Part shown: positions 54,011-64,000 of the stretch, piece by piece
How the letters are laid out: each line of letters begins with the position of its first letter
How positions within the stretch are numbered: the first letter of the stretch is position 1
Assembly: GCA_003550325.1 (NCBI GenBank)
Contig: QKWP01000831.1
Span: forward strand, 143,839-207,838
Direction: 5' to 3'
DNA from: Gigaspora rosea
Taxonomy: Eukaryota; Glomeromycota; Glomeromycetes; Diversisporales; Gigasporaceae
Length of the DNA stretch: 64,000 nucleotides
The notes under the pieces: generated by a model
Database searches by the model: none
The model's input: only the letters and a program-made list of their open reading frames with translations
What the model was told of the DNA's origin: nothing
Program-made: the position numbers and the translations under genes

Positions 54011-55264
54011 TATGGACCAAGATTCCTCCAAAACACATGATGCTTTCAAAAATACCATATTACTAATTATCTTGCCTTCCATTCTAGGGCAATAAACATG
54101 ATTACCATCTTGCAAGGGCATGAAATAGAGGACGATTGCATAAACTGGATCATTGTTATCAATCAACAATTGTGAATAATGGGACTATAAATAGTATTGG
54201 GCCTATTTGAACTATGGTGAGCAGAACATTTAATACTAGATCAACAGCAAGTCAATATTTATAAAACTGTTATATAATTTTTAAAATATAATAATAATTT
54301 GATATTACACTTTTATAGAGATTGGATTCCGAAATTGATAAATTTTTTTAACATTTGAATAAACAACTATCTAATCAGTTTATTAAAAGACTGTGAAGAT
54401 TGAAGATTACAGATGAATATATAAATGTATCATATGATAATTGCAGGGTGAAACAATTTATTATGAACTTGATAATGAAAAAAAAAGATCAAAAAATATG
54501 TAGTTCAACCATATTAGAGTAAATTATACTTTTCAAGGAATGCGAAATAAAAAGAAATGGGATTTAAAGTCAGACAAATATATCGAGAATAAGCTATATG
54601 CTTTTGAAAAAATGCCATTTGAGAACATCTAATTATTATGAAATTTCTGGGATTTCTTGTACATGGGCAATGATTTTCTGTTTTGATTAAGACTAGATTC
54701 TGCATGTGCTAAATTAATATGATGTTTTTTAAGAGATTTTGCAATAGTATAGGCTAATTCCGTATGATTTTGTGATAATATAGTAATATTTCTTAAATCA
54801 ATTTCTTATAGCCCCAAAAGTTTCTGGTCGTCATGCTTGTATTTAGGTCATCTGATAGAATAATTAGCATTTGAAAGCAAGTGGAAACAATAATTTTCTG
54901 CAGATGACCATCTATGTTCATTAACTTTTTGTACCTTTCCAAAATTTTTTGCTATAATTGATACTTGACTTGATCCTGTAATATTTGCTTTTAAACTGTA
55001 TATTCTGCAATATTCTATAGTTAAAAATGCAGATTATGCAATAATATGAATTTCTGTAATTAGTTGCTTTTAAGACAAATTTTACTGTTTTCTGTGAAAC
55101 ACAATAATTATCATCACTGCTCTTGTAAAAAGGTAACTCCTTTTGATAAAATTTATTATTAATTAATTGATTATTAAGATGAGACCATCTATACAGCAGG
55201 AGATCCAATTTCTGGTTTTTATAATATAATTAAATTAATTAAATTTACTTGTTCATATTTTCAT
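54011..55264. other. Intergenic or intronic sequence of the decayed gene
   Basis: No frame with a recognisable domain. Minus frames at 54514-54705 and 54921-55208 are short and not supported. Confidence 0.4.
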
Positions 55265-56459
55265 CTAGTTTGTCACATTCTCTTATCTTCGACTTGATGA
55301 CAAGACATACATGCAAAACAATGTATTTACCTCTGAGAAGCTTGAGAAAATACGCAATGCTGAATTAAAGAACCTATCGGAGATGGCAGTCGAATTATTG
55401 AAGTATGTCAGCTCTTTTCTGAAAAAAATGGCAGAAGATCTATGAGCAGCGCTTAATACCCGACAAGAGTGGAAAAGTAATTTAAAAATTGTAGATCATT
55501 GAGGTATCTCAGCAGAGAAAAGAAAAGGGCATCAGACGAAGACAAATCTACTTATGATTAGTACAATCTTTGAAAACAAGAAATCAAAAATTTGTCTGAG
55601 GATAATCCTTTGATCTTTAAAAGGTAAAGTTTTGACAAAATTAAACACTTTAATTATGACTGAATAAAAAATTTAGTTTATAATTTATTGCTTGAATTCG
55701 AATCTGGCACATTACAGCATGATCATCTAGAAACCTAATACAATATCCATGTTTAGTCTTTAGTAGACAGATCGTTTAACAAATTAGAAGGGTTAGATAT
55801 TTGCAAGGGTGAATCATGTAGCATTGCTTCGTCAAGGCATAAAAATAAAAATAGAATAATCCAAGGATTAATAGAGATAGCACGAAAAGCACTCATGAGA
55901 AAATGTGATCTGGTCTTAAAGAAAGGAGTATATGAATATGGTGCTTCCAAAGTAGAAAAGAACTATGAAGCGGAAATTGAAACAAATCTACTTATGGAAA
56001 GAGGGCTGAAAAGCCCAAAGATGCCCAAGGATATGCTCGTAGATTTGGGCAATTTTGTCAAATAGGACACAGAAAAATTACGTCGATTGGAATTGGTCAG
56101 TTTTATACATTCTGGTGTGTATATTCTTTAACTAACTACCTATAATTTATCATGAATATTATTGACAGATCTTTTATAATGTTTTTACGTATAGATGCCC
56201 CTGCAGGGTACATTTGTAGAGTCACGAGAACAGATACTTTACAAATACCCACTAATGTTAATTGTTTTGATCAAGCGCTCAAATGCATAATTTTTGCTTA
56301 GAAAGCCAAGGTTAGTATTAATATATCTATCATTATATAAATAGCTGTATAATGTGTAATATTACATTTTTCAAAACTTAGATGATTATTCGCAGGATGA
56401 TTGATGTTGTTGAAAGAACTAATAATGATAACAATGCATTGGAGGACTTACAAAATGGT
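55265..56459 (+). pseudogene. Decayed multi-exon gene of unknown, probably Glomeromycotina-expanded family
   Basis: Coding-like plus-strand pieces in order: (1) FVTFSYLRLDDKTYMQNNVF, SEKLEKIRNAELKNLSEMAV, ELLKYVSSFLKKMAEDL then TGA and AALNTRQEWKSNLKIVDH-stop (55265-55620). (2) LVDRSFNKLEGLDICKGES, GLIEIARKALMRKCDLVLK, KGVYEYGASKVEKNYEAEIE, LERGLKSPKMPKDMLVDLG-like sequence ending NFVK-TAG-DTEKLRRLELVSFIHSG (55755-56115). (3) After TATAG, APAGYICRVTRTDTLQIPTN with one TAG (56196-56310). (4) After CTTAG, MIIRRMIDVVERTNNDNNAL (56394-56458). Splice-like GT/AG edges separate them. At least four in-frame stops show decay. The order and the 'PAGYICRVTRT' segment remind me of an uncharacterised protein family abundant in Rhizophagus; no function is assigned. 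Confidence 0.6.
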
Positions 56460-58109
56460 AGTGTCCATAAACTTAAGGATGTGTTCATCGTTCCTAACTG
56501 TGTAAAAACACAATACCAACTAATATACGGATAACAAATATGTTAGACACTAATACATTACCGATTTTTAGTATGTAAAGTTTTGAATTTTAAAAATGGA
56601 TGTTACAGCATTAATTTTTTCATGTATATATTAGAAAAATAACATTTTTCCAATATTTATTAATAATTAAAATTACTTATAACTTCAGATACCGATTTCT
56701 GAACAAAATATAGAATTTTTTTTATTCAAAAAATCGATGTAACTACTGTAACTTGTCGATTGGTCAATTGGTCTCATTTAATACTTAAATTAGCCAGATC
56801 ATAATTTCTGAAATTACCAATCGGATTTCTTTAAATTATATTTTATTTGTCTATTGTCTAATGGCGTTGATTAAACATCATTAGCTATTGGCTTGTCTAT
56901 TGTCTATTCACAATCCTGGGTAAAGTATGAATTACTTGGTTTTAAAAAATTTTTAATAAAAGTAAATTTCAAAAACAATTTACAGGTTTTTTGATGAATT
57001 AAGTTTTTATTTTTTTAGCAAATCAAATGATAGTGAACTAATTTTATTATTATTATATTTTAAAATTAAAATTTAATATTCAATGGATAAAGGATCCAAA
57101 CTCTAACTATATCTACTAATTGCGTTCTAAATTATTCTTTTTATTGGTCATTATTTTCTCTGAGTGTATTGATTTTTACTTGAATGCACAATATTTATAT
57201 AGCATGGTATAAAATCTTGGAAAAATTTTAAATATACAAAAGCAGCAGTCTGAACGAATGTCTAAAGATAAAAAATTTAACATCCAAACTATGATTAATC
57301 GTAAAATTACTTGAGCAGTTGTAATTAAAAAAAATAGTTCATTAAAAAAATTTATTAACATCCCGGATAAATATTGACTATGAATTTATTTTGAGTGACC
57401 ATAACTCAGAATGGTTCTTTGAGGAATCATTTGCACATATTTTTGCAAAATATCATATATTACAAATATTAAAATTAATATGTCAAGTCTATCGACGACG
57501 AACTAATTAAATTTGATAAAAAATTTTTTTCAATTTTATAAATATTTATAGTAATATCAAATTAAAAAGAACCATCATACAAATATTCTAGAAAATGCAA
57601 ATAAAAATAACAATTTAATGCAAAAGACAAACGAGATTTAAATTTCACCCAAGGAAGCTAACGCTACTATTTCGTTACATAAAGATTTTCAATATAGTTA
57701 ATATTTCGTTACATAAAGATTTTCAATATAGTGTCATAATCTTTTTGTGAACATTATATTCACTTTTTTGTATATTAATTAGATCAATTGTATTTTGTTA
57801 GGTTAGTATTGTAATAATGATAGTGATATGTAATTGGCTTTATTAAGAAGTGATTTATCCAGAAATTTTTTGGTTTTTTTTTTTGGAATAAATCATACAA
57901 TTTAAAATATGTTTTTTTATGATGTACTAACGTTAATACAAATCAATCGAACTTAAACAAAAATAGCGCTAGAAAATGTAGCACTAAGTATGAACAATTA
58001 CTTTATTAATAAATAAAAAATGTTAAAATTGGCATATAGTTGCATATATATAACTAATACTATAGATTACTAAAAACTTTTGATACATTTTATAGTTTTA
58101 AAAAATAGG
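56460..58109. other. AT-rich intergenic region with a 35-bp tandem duplication
   Basis: ATTTCGTTACATAAAGATTT then TCAATATAGT occurs twice back to back at 57668-57738. No gene seen. Confidence 0.55.
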
Positions 58110-60195
58110 TCAGGTAAATTGCTTTTACTTATTCAACTTTGAAATCCGTAAATCTATTCCAGGAATAGACTTAGCTATACCTATAGTTTTTTTTAAATGT
58201 AGACTCTTCAACAACATTGAATTTAAGATTTCTAATTAATATAATTAGAAGAGACTTAAATTCCAAACTTCCTACTCTCCATCCTATACAAAGTTTATAA
58301 CCAGCACTGAAAGGTAAGAACTTATAATTCCTAACTTTTAATTCTGGATCAAGCCATCGAGAAGGAACAAATTCTTCAACATTTTCACCCCAAATCAATG
58401 GATCATGATGAATTGAATTTATAGAAATTTGTAATCTTGTTCCCAACGATAATTAAATCATACATTAATATAAATTGATTATATAATAAAATAAACACAT
58501 TAGATATTTTCAAATAATTACAAGTACCTTTGGAACAATATAATCATTAAGTACTTCATCCTTCGTAGTTATACGATGTATTATTTGTGCTTTTAGGTTT
58601 AAAAAAAATCGATTAGTTTTTTTTTTTTTTTAGAAACTTAAAGTATTTTTAATTGCCAATTCAGATAAGATCAGCAATATTTTTATATTTAGAATTGGGG
58701 CAAAACAAATATATAAACAAGGTAGTACAAAATCCGGATCAGGCCTATATATATAAAATTTTTATATTATTAAAGATTTTAAAGACATTTTTACTCATAT
58801 CTTCTTATCTACTAGTCCGATTTTAATGAAATTTTACAAGTAGATGCACAAGAACCTGTTCTACAACTTTACTTATATCAAAAAATAATATTTACTTAGT
58901 ACAAAAAAAACTTTTTATTAGGCCTAAAACAGATTTACTAATATATTGTTTATATATTTGTTTATCCCCAATTCCAAATATGGTAATAATATAGCTATAG
59001 TACCGATCTTATCTGGATTGGTAATTAAGTATAATACGATATTTAATATATTTACTAGGTGGAATGATCCTAAAAGTTTCTTTGAAAATACATTCTAAAT
59101 ATTTTAGTTGATCGATTTCATCCAAAGTAGGTTGATGATTCTGATCAGGAAAAGCCTTAATAATTTCATCACGAAGTTGATCTTGATAATTATGATTTTT
59201 TGCGAGAAAATATAATGCCCAAGATAATGTTATACTTGTAGTTTCATGACCAGCAAGGAGAAGTGTTTTAATCTAAAATTTAATAATCTTAACATTAATA
59301 TAAATTTAGAATATAAATTTTAAAATTATTAGATTGTATAGATTTCATAATTATAGTATTTTACCTGACTAACCAATTCATCACGTCATGATTAGGTGTA
59401 ACTTCATTAACTTCTACCAATAATGATAATAAATCTTTTCCTTTAATAGGATTTTTTCGGTGTTCAATAACTAAATTTTCTGAAATTTTACTAGCAACTT
59501 TGAGTGAATTATTGTAACGAATGTTATAATCAAATGGAAGTTTTCTAACAAAAGGAAAGAAATCGATAAGTACACTAAATAATGGAAATTGATTATAACT
59601 GCTCATTATCTCATATGCTTTTGCTAATTCTGATTTGACTTTAAGAGAATTAAATTCATAATTGAATCCTATTTTTTTTTTATATTAATAAGTATTTGAA
59701 CATTTAAAAAGATAGTAAATATGATTAGAATTTAATCATAAAATTAATAATAATAATACAATTAACAAACAAATAACAAAATTAATGAAAAAAAAACTAA
59801 TACATTCGTACCAACAAAGCCAATAATATCTAAAGATACTTGAGAAATTAAAGAATTAATTGAAATGCTTTCCTCTTTTTTATCACCAATTAATTTTATC
59901 CAATGATCTTTTAGTTGATGACCACCTTTAATAAATGTTGGAATCATTTCTTTAACATTGGCAAAAGTAAATAAAGGGTTCATCAACTTTCTTTGTCGTT
60001 TATGATTATTTCCTTGAGCACAAACTAAACCACTTCCAAAAAGATCAAAAGCTATAGCTATAAGATTTGCAACACCTTAAAAGTCATATGAAGTTAGAAT
60101 TTTTTGGCCAAGTTGAGGATCGGTAATTATAAGATGAGGTACGTTAAACATCAGATGTAATCAGAAAATGCTACCATATTGTTTAGCTAGTTTTA
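58110..60195 (-). pseudogene. Cytochrome P450 pseudogene (multi-exon)
   Basis: Haem monooxygenase of a fungal P450 family, minus strand, N-terminus missing. Pieces in order: KLAKQYGSIF-stop, HLIITDPQLGQKILTSYDF-stop, GSGLVCAQGNNHKRQRKLM and SLDIIGFVG (to 59812); FNYEFNSLKVKSELAKAYE to DELVSQ (59672-59365); the I helix LLLAGHETTS and the K helix KETFRIIPP (59272-59059); TQIIHRITTKDEVLNDYIVP (58593-58528); then GTRLQISINSIHHDPLIWG and the haem loop FLPFSAGYKLCIG (Cys ligand present). Lesions: two in-frame stops in the first piece, a frame loss near 59388, a splice acceptor that reads TG instead of AG before GTRLQIS (about 58443), and a one-base change of a T8 run near 58190 after which TIGIAKSIPGIDLRISKLN would follow. 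The 5' end is cut by a repeat at 60195. Confidence 0.88.
58643..59037. repeat. Foldback MITE inside a P450 intron
   Basis: Arms TTAATTGCCAATTCAGATAA and, inverted at right, TTATCTGGATTGGTAATTAA continue with GATC, and deeper AATTGGGGCAAAACAAATAT pairs with ATATTTGTTTATCCCCAATT. It lies wholly between the exon ending in PP and the exon beginning TQIIHR, and makes up most of that intron. Confidence 0.85.
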
Positions 60196-60262
60196 TAAAT
60201 AACAGGTTTCATAAATTTACATAAATTTTGATTAAATTGACATTAATTAAAACTTGGGATTT
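60195..60262. repeat. Dispersed repeat truncating the P450
   Basis: AATAACAGGTTTCATAAATT then TACATAAATTTTGATTAAAT matches 49008-49078 nearly base for base. P450 similarity stops where this begins. Confidence 0.7.
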
Positions 60263-61199
60263 TTATAAATATACTGAATCTTATGTTAATGTTTTTGCTA
60301 AGTTCTACTAATGAAGATGACTAATATAATATTTCTATTTCTCATAATTAATAAAAATTAAAAACAAGTTTACCGCAAAGGATTTATTAATCCTCTTTTT
60401 GTTAAACAATCAAAATCAAAATGATAACGAACCTATAAATATCGTGTTCTTTCGAGCTTGATATTGAAACAGATCATTATCTTGTGGTCGTTATAAAATG
60501 ACAATTTCCGATTGAAGTGAAAATAGATCGACTATTTTCAGATACAAGAAATTTTATAAGTATGAAATCCAAAATGATTTGACATTGTAATATTTCTAAG
60601 AGATAATATGAATAGTTGTATTATCACAAATGTTTAGAGTTATTCAGTGCAAATTAGACGGTACAATTGGGTACACTTGGTAAATTTTTAATATTACTCT
60701 AATATTTTTATATATTTTTAAAAACTCGATGAACATTAGAATATTTCATCGTTGATCGAAATTCTAGGGTTTATGACCAAGTGATGATTAACACTCATTG
60801 ATTCCAATCACTAAATATATTATTATATGTGCATATGTAATTATATTCAATATGGATTTTCACAAGTAATATTGTCACGAACATTATCACGAAGGTATGT
60901 TCTTAAAAAAAACTCCTTTTTAGTCTTGATAAAAACTTGTGATTAAAATAATTATTGCTATTATTATATTTTACATTTATAAAATACAAAAAAATAACTA
61001 AAGTTCATTAAAATTCTTATGTAGTCTTTATATTCGCAAAAAAAAACTTAGTGCTCGTTAAAATTATTTATCTTTATATGACTTAGATCAAAAAAAAAAT
61101 CTAGTTTATTAAACTAAAGACTAATTCTGATTTTTGAAAAATATTTATCATTTTGAAATACTATATTTAAAATTATGACATACCTATATATTATTCTTT
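60263..61199. other. AT-rich intergenic, no gene seen
   Basis: Where a kinase half would be expected 3' of the Sel1 relic at 61.2 kb, no kinase motif is recognisable. Confidence 0.5.
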
Positions 61200-61980
61200 A
61201 TAATGCTGATTCCAAGTTGATAACAAACCAATCATGTATGTTCGTTCCATCGACTTGACCCATGTCATCTGCTTAAAAAATTAAATGCTTCTGTTTATCT
61301 TTTTCAGCACCAAATTCATTAAAGTAACGATCCTGACACTATATGTTCCTTTAGGAACATCTAACTCTGCAGTTCGTTGATAATAATTAAAAGCTTTACG
61401 AAATTTACCGATTCCTTTTGCTTAACAACAACTGACTAAAGTTATTCCATATCTACAGCGAAAATAACAAATATAGAAATACCAACTGCGAACTTCCCGT
61501 AAAATGATATATCTTGGCGGTTTTTTTACAATGGTTAAAATTGCTCAATTTCAATTACAAACTCCAAAAAGAACACATAAGCTTATTAAAATAGTAGTAT
61601 CACAGCATCTGATTTTACAAATTGAATATTTCCATCAAAATAGATGCCATGATCAAATATTTCATCTGCATTACCCTTATTGGTAAATTTTCGGTATTGA
61701 ACGAATTTCTCATGTTTATTTTTTTTTCGCCTATTCCATTTCATACCAAATTTCAAGACAATTACTTGCAGTAGTAATCACCCATCTCTACAGACGTTTG
61801 ATAGCAAATAAATTCTTATGATTATCATTCTCAATTTAATTCCATTTCGGCAACAATTCCCAGGTCTATTAATCCACTTCGTTTAGTTCAGCTGACTATT
61901 GAAAATGAATGAATTCTTTATCTTTTCAATGCCAATCAATGATTGATAAACTACACCAAGGACTAATTGGCATAACATTT
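61200..61980 (-). pseudogene. Sel1-repeat relic (array copy 4)
   Basis: On the minus strand GIGKFRKAFNYYQRTAELDV, PKGTYSV and further pieces (AEKDKQKH, MGQVDGTN) are Sel1 units with frame losses and stops. They are of the same type as those in copies 2 and 3. The block to the right (61.98-63.4 kb) is the array's intergenic block, which places this relic as the end of another unit. The kinase half is missing. Confidence 0.6.
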
Positions 61981-63400
61981 AATATTTCATCCAAAAGAAT
62001 ATATTCTTTCTAATTTCGGAATTAATGAATATAGTATCTTAAGAAAATTTTAAGTTTCAAGCATAAAAACAATTAAATTTGCCATAGCCTAATGTAAAAA
62101 TACTCAAGCTCTAACGCTTGGTAAAATAAAAAATTGGTTTACGTATTTTTCTGATAAGAAATAAGCCTTTTCACCAATAACAATATCACCTGTTTGCAAT
62201 ATCAATATCTAACATAGCTTATTAAATTTGCAAACTTTGAAATTGATATCAGCGTCATATAATATAAATTATTAAATTCAATTTCTAAATATTTGGCCTT
62301 CTTCGTGTGTTTTAGTTTAAATTTAATAAAGTAATGTATCTGGTTTAAATTTCAATACTTTAATTAAATATCTAATGTTATTTTCATTTAAAAAAAAATA
62401 AACAAAAAAATTTTACCACTAAGTATCGATGCTTTTTTTTAAAAAATTATAAAATAGCGCATTCGAATTGTATCCACATATGAAATATCCTTCTCCACAG
62501 AGCATAATTGCTGTTGTATGGCTTTTTTCATTTACAGTATTTTCATTGAAGTAAGTCAAACTCTTAAAAAAGCGTTTATCAAATATTTTAACGTTCTTAC
62601 GTTATTCGATTCAATTTCAAATGCTTTTCTAAAGCTTAAAGATCTTCGTTGTATTTTTAGATCGTAATAAGCTGTTCCATGAAAAATTAAAGCAAACACA
62701 ATGTCTTGCTTAACTTTAAATACTTTACTTGAATCATTAGGTGCACTATTGTATTGTTCTATTTAAATTAATTTACCATGAAATAATAATGCGGGCAAAT
62801 TATTTTAAATATCTAGTACATTTCCAAATATAACAATGTGTCTTCTTGTGAACGTAATGCCAAAAAAATTTCTATAAAGTTTAATACGTTGGGTGATCAT
62901 AGTCGATATCCTATCAATCAAAACTATGTATAGTATATTATAAAGGCATATGAAAATGGACATGCCCTTTAGATTTAAATGATTATAGCAAGTCTTAGCA
63001 TTTATTTAAGCAATATCATTAAGAACAAAGCAGCTACCTTTGAATTACTTTACATGATTATGGATTATTTTATTTACAAATTCAATTTTTGTCATCCTTT
63101 GCAGTTACTTAAGTTTTGTCACATTTGTTAGTTCTTATTTTTCATTAAGGTTATATTTGACAAAGATGAAAATAGTTTCATTTTTGTCAGTATGAAATCA
63201 TTCGTCTAACAACTATACCACAAACAAATGAAACAATTAAATAGTTTAAAATCGGCTAAATGATGTACCTCGAATTAAAGTTATAAGGCGCTGTACTCTT
63301 GTTTTTAAGACGTCAATTCTTCATTTGTAAAACAGCATAAAACAAACTATCTTTTCATCTGATATTAACCAAATAGCCAATAATTTTAACCAAATATACT
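61981..63400. repeat. Intergenic block of the Sel1-kinase array, copy 2
   Basis: Matches 42450-45240 at its two ends in the same order and orientation (for example ATATCACCTGTTTGCAAT / ATTATCACCCGTTTAA, CATAGCTTATTAAATTTGCA). Roughly 1.4 kb against 2.8 kb, with indels. Non-coding. Confidence 0.75.
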
Positions 63401-63786
63401 TAAAAGCACTGGTCGAAATCAAAAATATTACCCTAATATCATCTAAAAATCACCTATGAAGATTGCAGGCCGATATTGATGCAGATTGATAGGGGATCAA
63501 AATAGGCCGATAGGCTGCTAATTTAAGAAAATTTGTTGCATATCAGTTATAAGTCGGTAAAAAATACTCATATATCCGTATGAAGATTAGTGAAATTATA
63601 AAGAAGATACAAGGCAGATATTTAGATTGATATTTTGGTATAAATTCACGATTAGATAAATCATAAGAAGATATTGTATTGGCTATTTTACAAATTTTTT
63701 CATAATTTATACGATATTATACTGATATATTGGTTATATTTTTTAATGATTATTTAGTCTTTAACATATCTTCTTTATTCTTTAGA
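63401..63786. other. Intergenic, no gene seen
   Basis: AT-rich with scattered CCGATA words that foreshadow the tandem repeat following. Confidence 0.5.
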
Positions 63787-63911
63787 ATAATATTTGACTG
63801 ATATTTGAATAATATTTGACCGATATTTGAATAATATTTGGCCGATATTGAATAATATTTGGCCGATATTGAATAATATTTGGCCAATATTGAATAATAT
63901 TTGGACGATAA
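63787..63911. repeat. 21-22-bp tandem repeat
   Basis: Six consecutive units of AATAATATTTGGCCGATATT(T)G with few differences (GACTG, GACCG, GGCCG, GGCCA, GGACG variants). Non-coding. Confidence 0.88.
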
Positions 63912-64000
63912 TTAGCGATTTTTAATATGATTAGTTATATATTTATAAAATTCATAGTAATCGGTTCCTAAAATTTAAAGTATATTTTACCGATATTATA

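Noticed and set aside
57176-57361. Short minus-strand hydrophobic frame
   Set aside because: AT-driven composition without any recognisable feature.

Overview
The window is very AT-rich eukaryotic DNA with few genes and many repeats. Three things point to an arbuscular mycorrhizal fungus (Glomeromycotina, Rhizophagus-like): Sel1-repeat/protein-kinase fusion genes with the family's characteristic HxDLHxGN catalytic loop, introns of about 60 nt, and a dense load of Plavaka, MULE and other DNA transposons and MITEs. The species assignment is inference; no marker gene or rRNA is present.

Layout. 0.3-0.8 kb: foldback element. 4.86-6.57 kb (-): the one clearly intact host gene, a Sel1-repeat kinase without introns. 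7-13 kb: foldbacks, a GTGCAC-rich cluster, long pyrimidine tracts on a duplicated unit, and a set of nested non-autonomous transposons. 13.9-16.0 kb (+): a young DDE transposase whose frame holds a single stop. 16-26 kb: at least seven MITE or foldback elements, including an 847-bp palindrome, plus a tRNA-like sequence. 27.1-30.1 kb (-): decayed MULE transposase (FAR1 / DDE / SWIM / zinc knuckle). 30.7-35.5 kb (-): decayed Plavaka transposase split by a 2.1-kb insertion; an assembly join (single N with a 69-bp exact duplication) lies inside it. 36.9 kb (+): small lysine-rich hypothetical gene.

38.2-48.0 kb and 61.2-63.4 kb: remains of a tandem array of Sel1-kinase genes. Two copies (39.1-40.7 and 45.6-47.7 kb) are pseudogenes that share flanks, introns and a 20-nt microexon; a third is only a Sel1 relic (61.2 kb). 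A MITE replaces the 5' end of the first, and a leucine-rich-repeat fragment lies in the kinase activation segment of the second. Between the array pieces are a GC-richer minisatellite, a satellite of ~95-bp units interrupted by a MITE, a decayed multi-exon plus-strand gene (53.4-56.5 kb) and a decayed cytochrome P450 (58.1-60.2 kb, -) with a foldback element in one intron.

No operons, CRISPR arrays, rRNAs or convincing complete tRNAs were seen. The biology is birth-and-death of signalling-gene copies within a transposon-dominated compartment. The best candidates for something undescribed are the microexon-bearing Sel1-kinase architecture, the tandem array of 20-bp palindromes at 30.3 kb, and a set of foldback elements that share an organisation.
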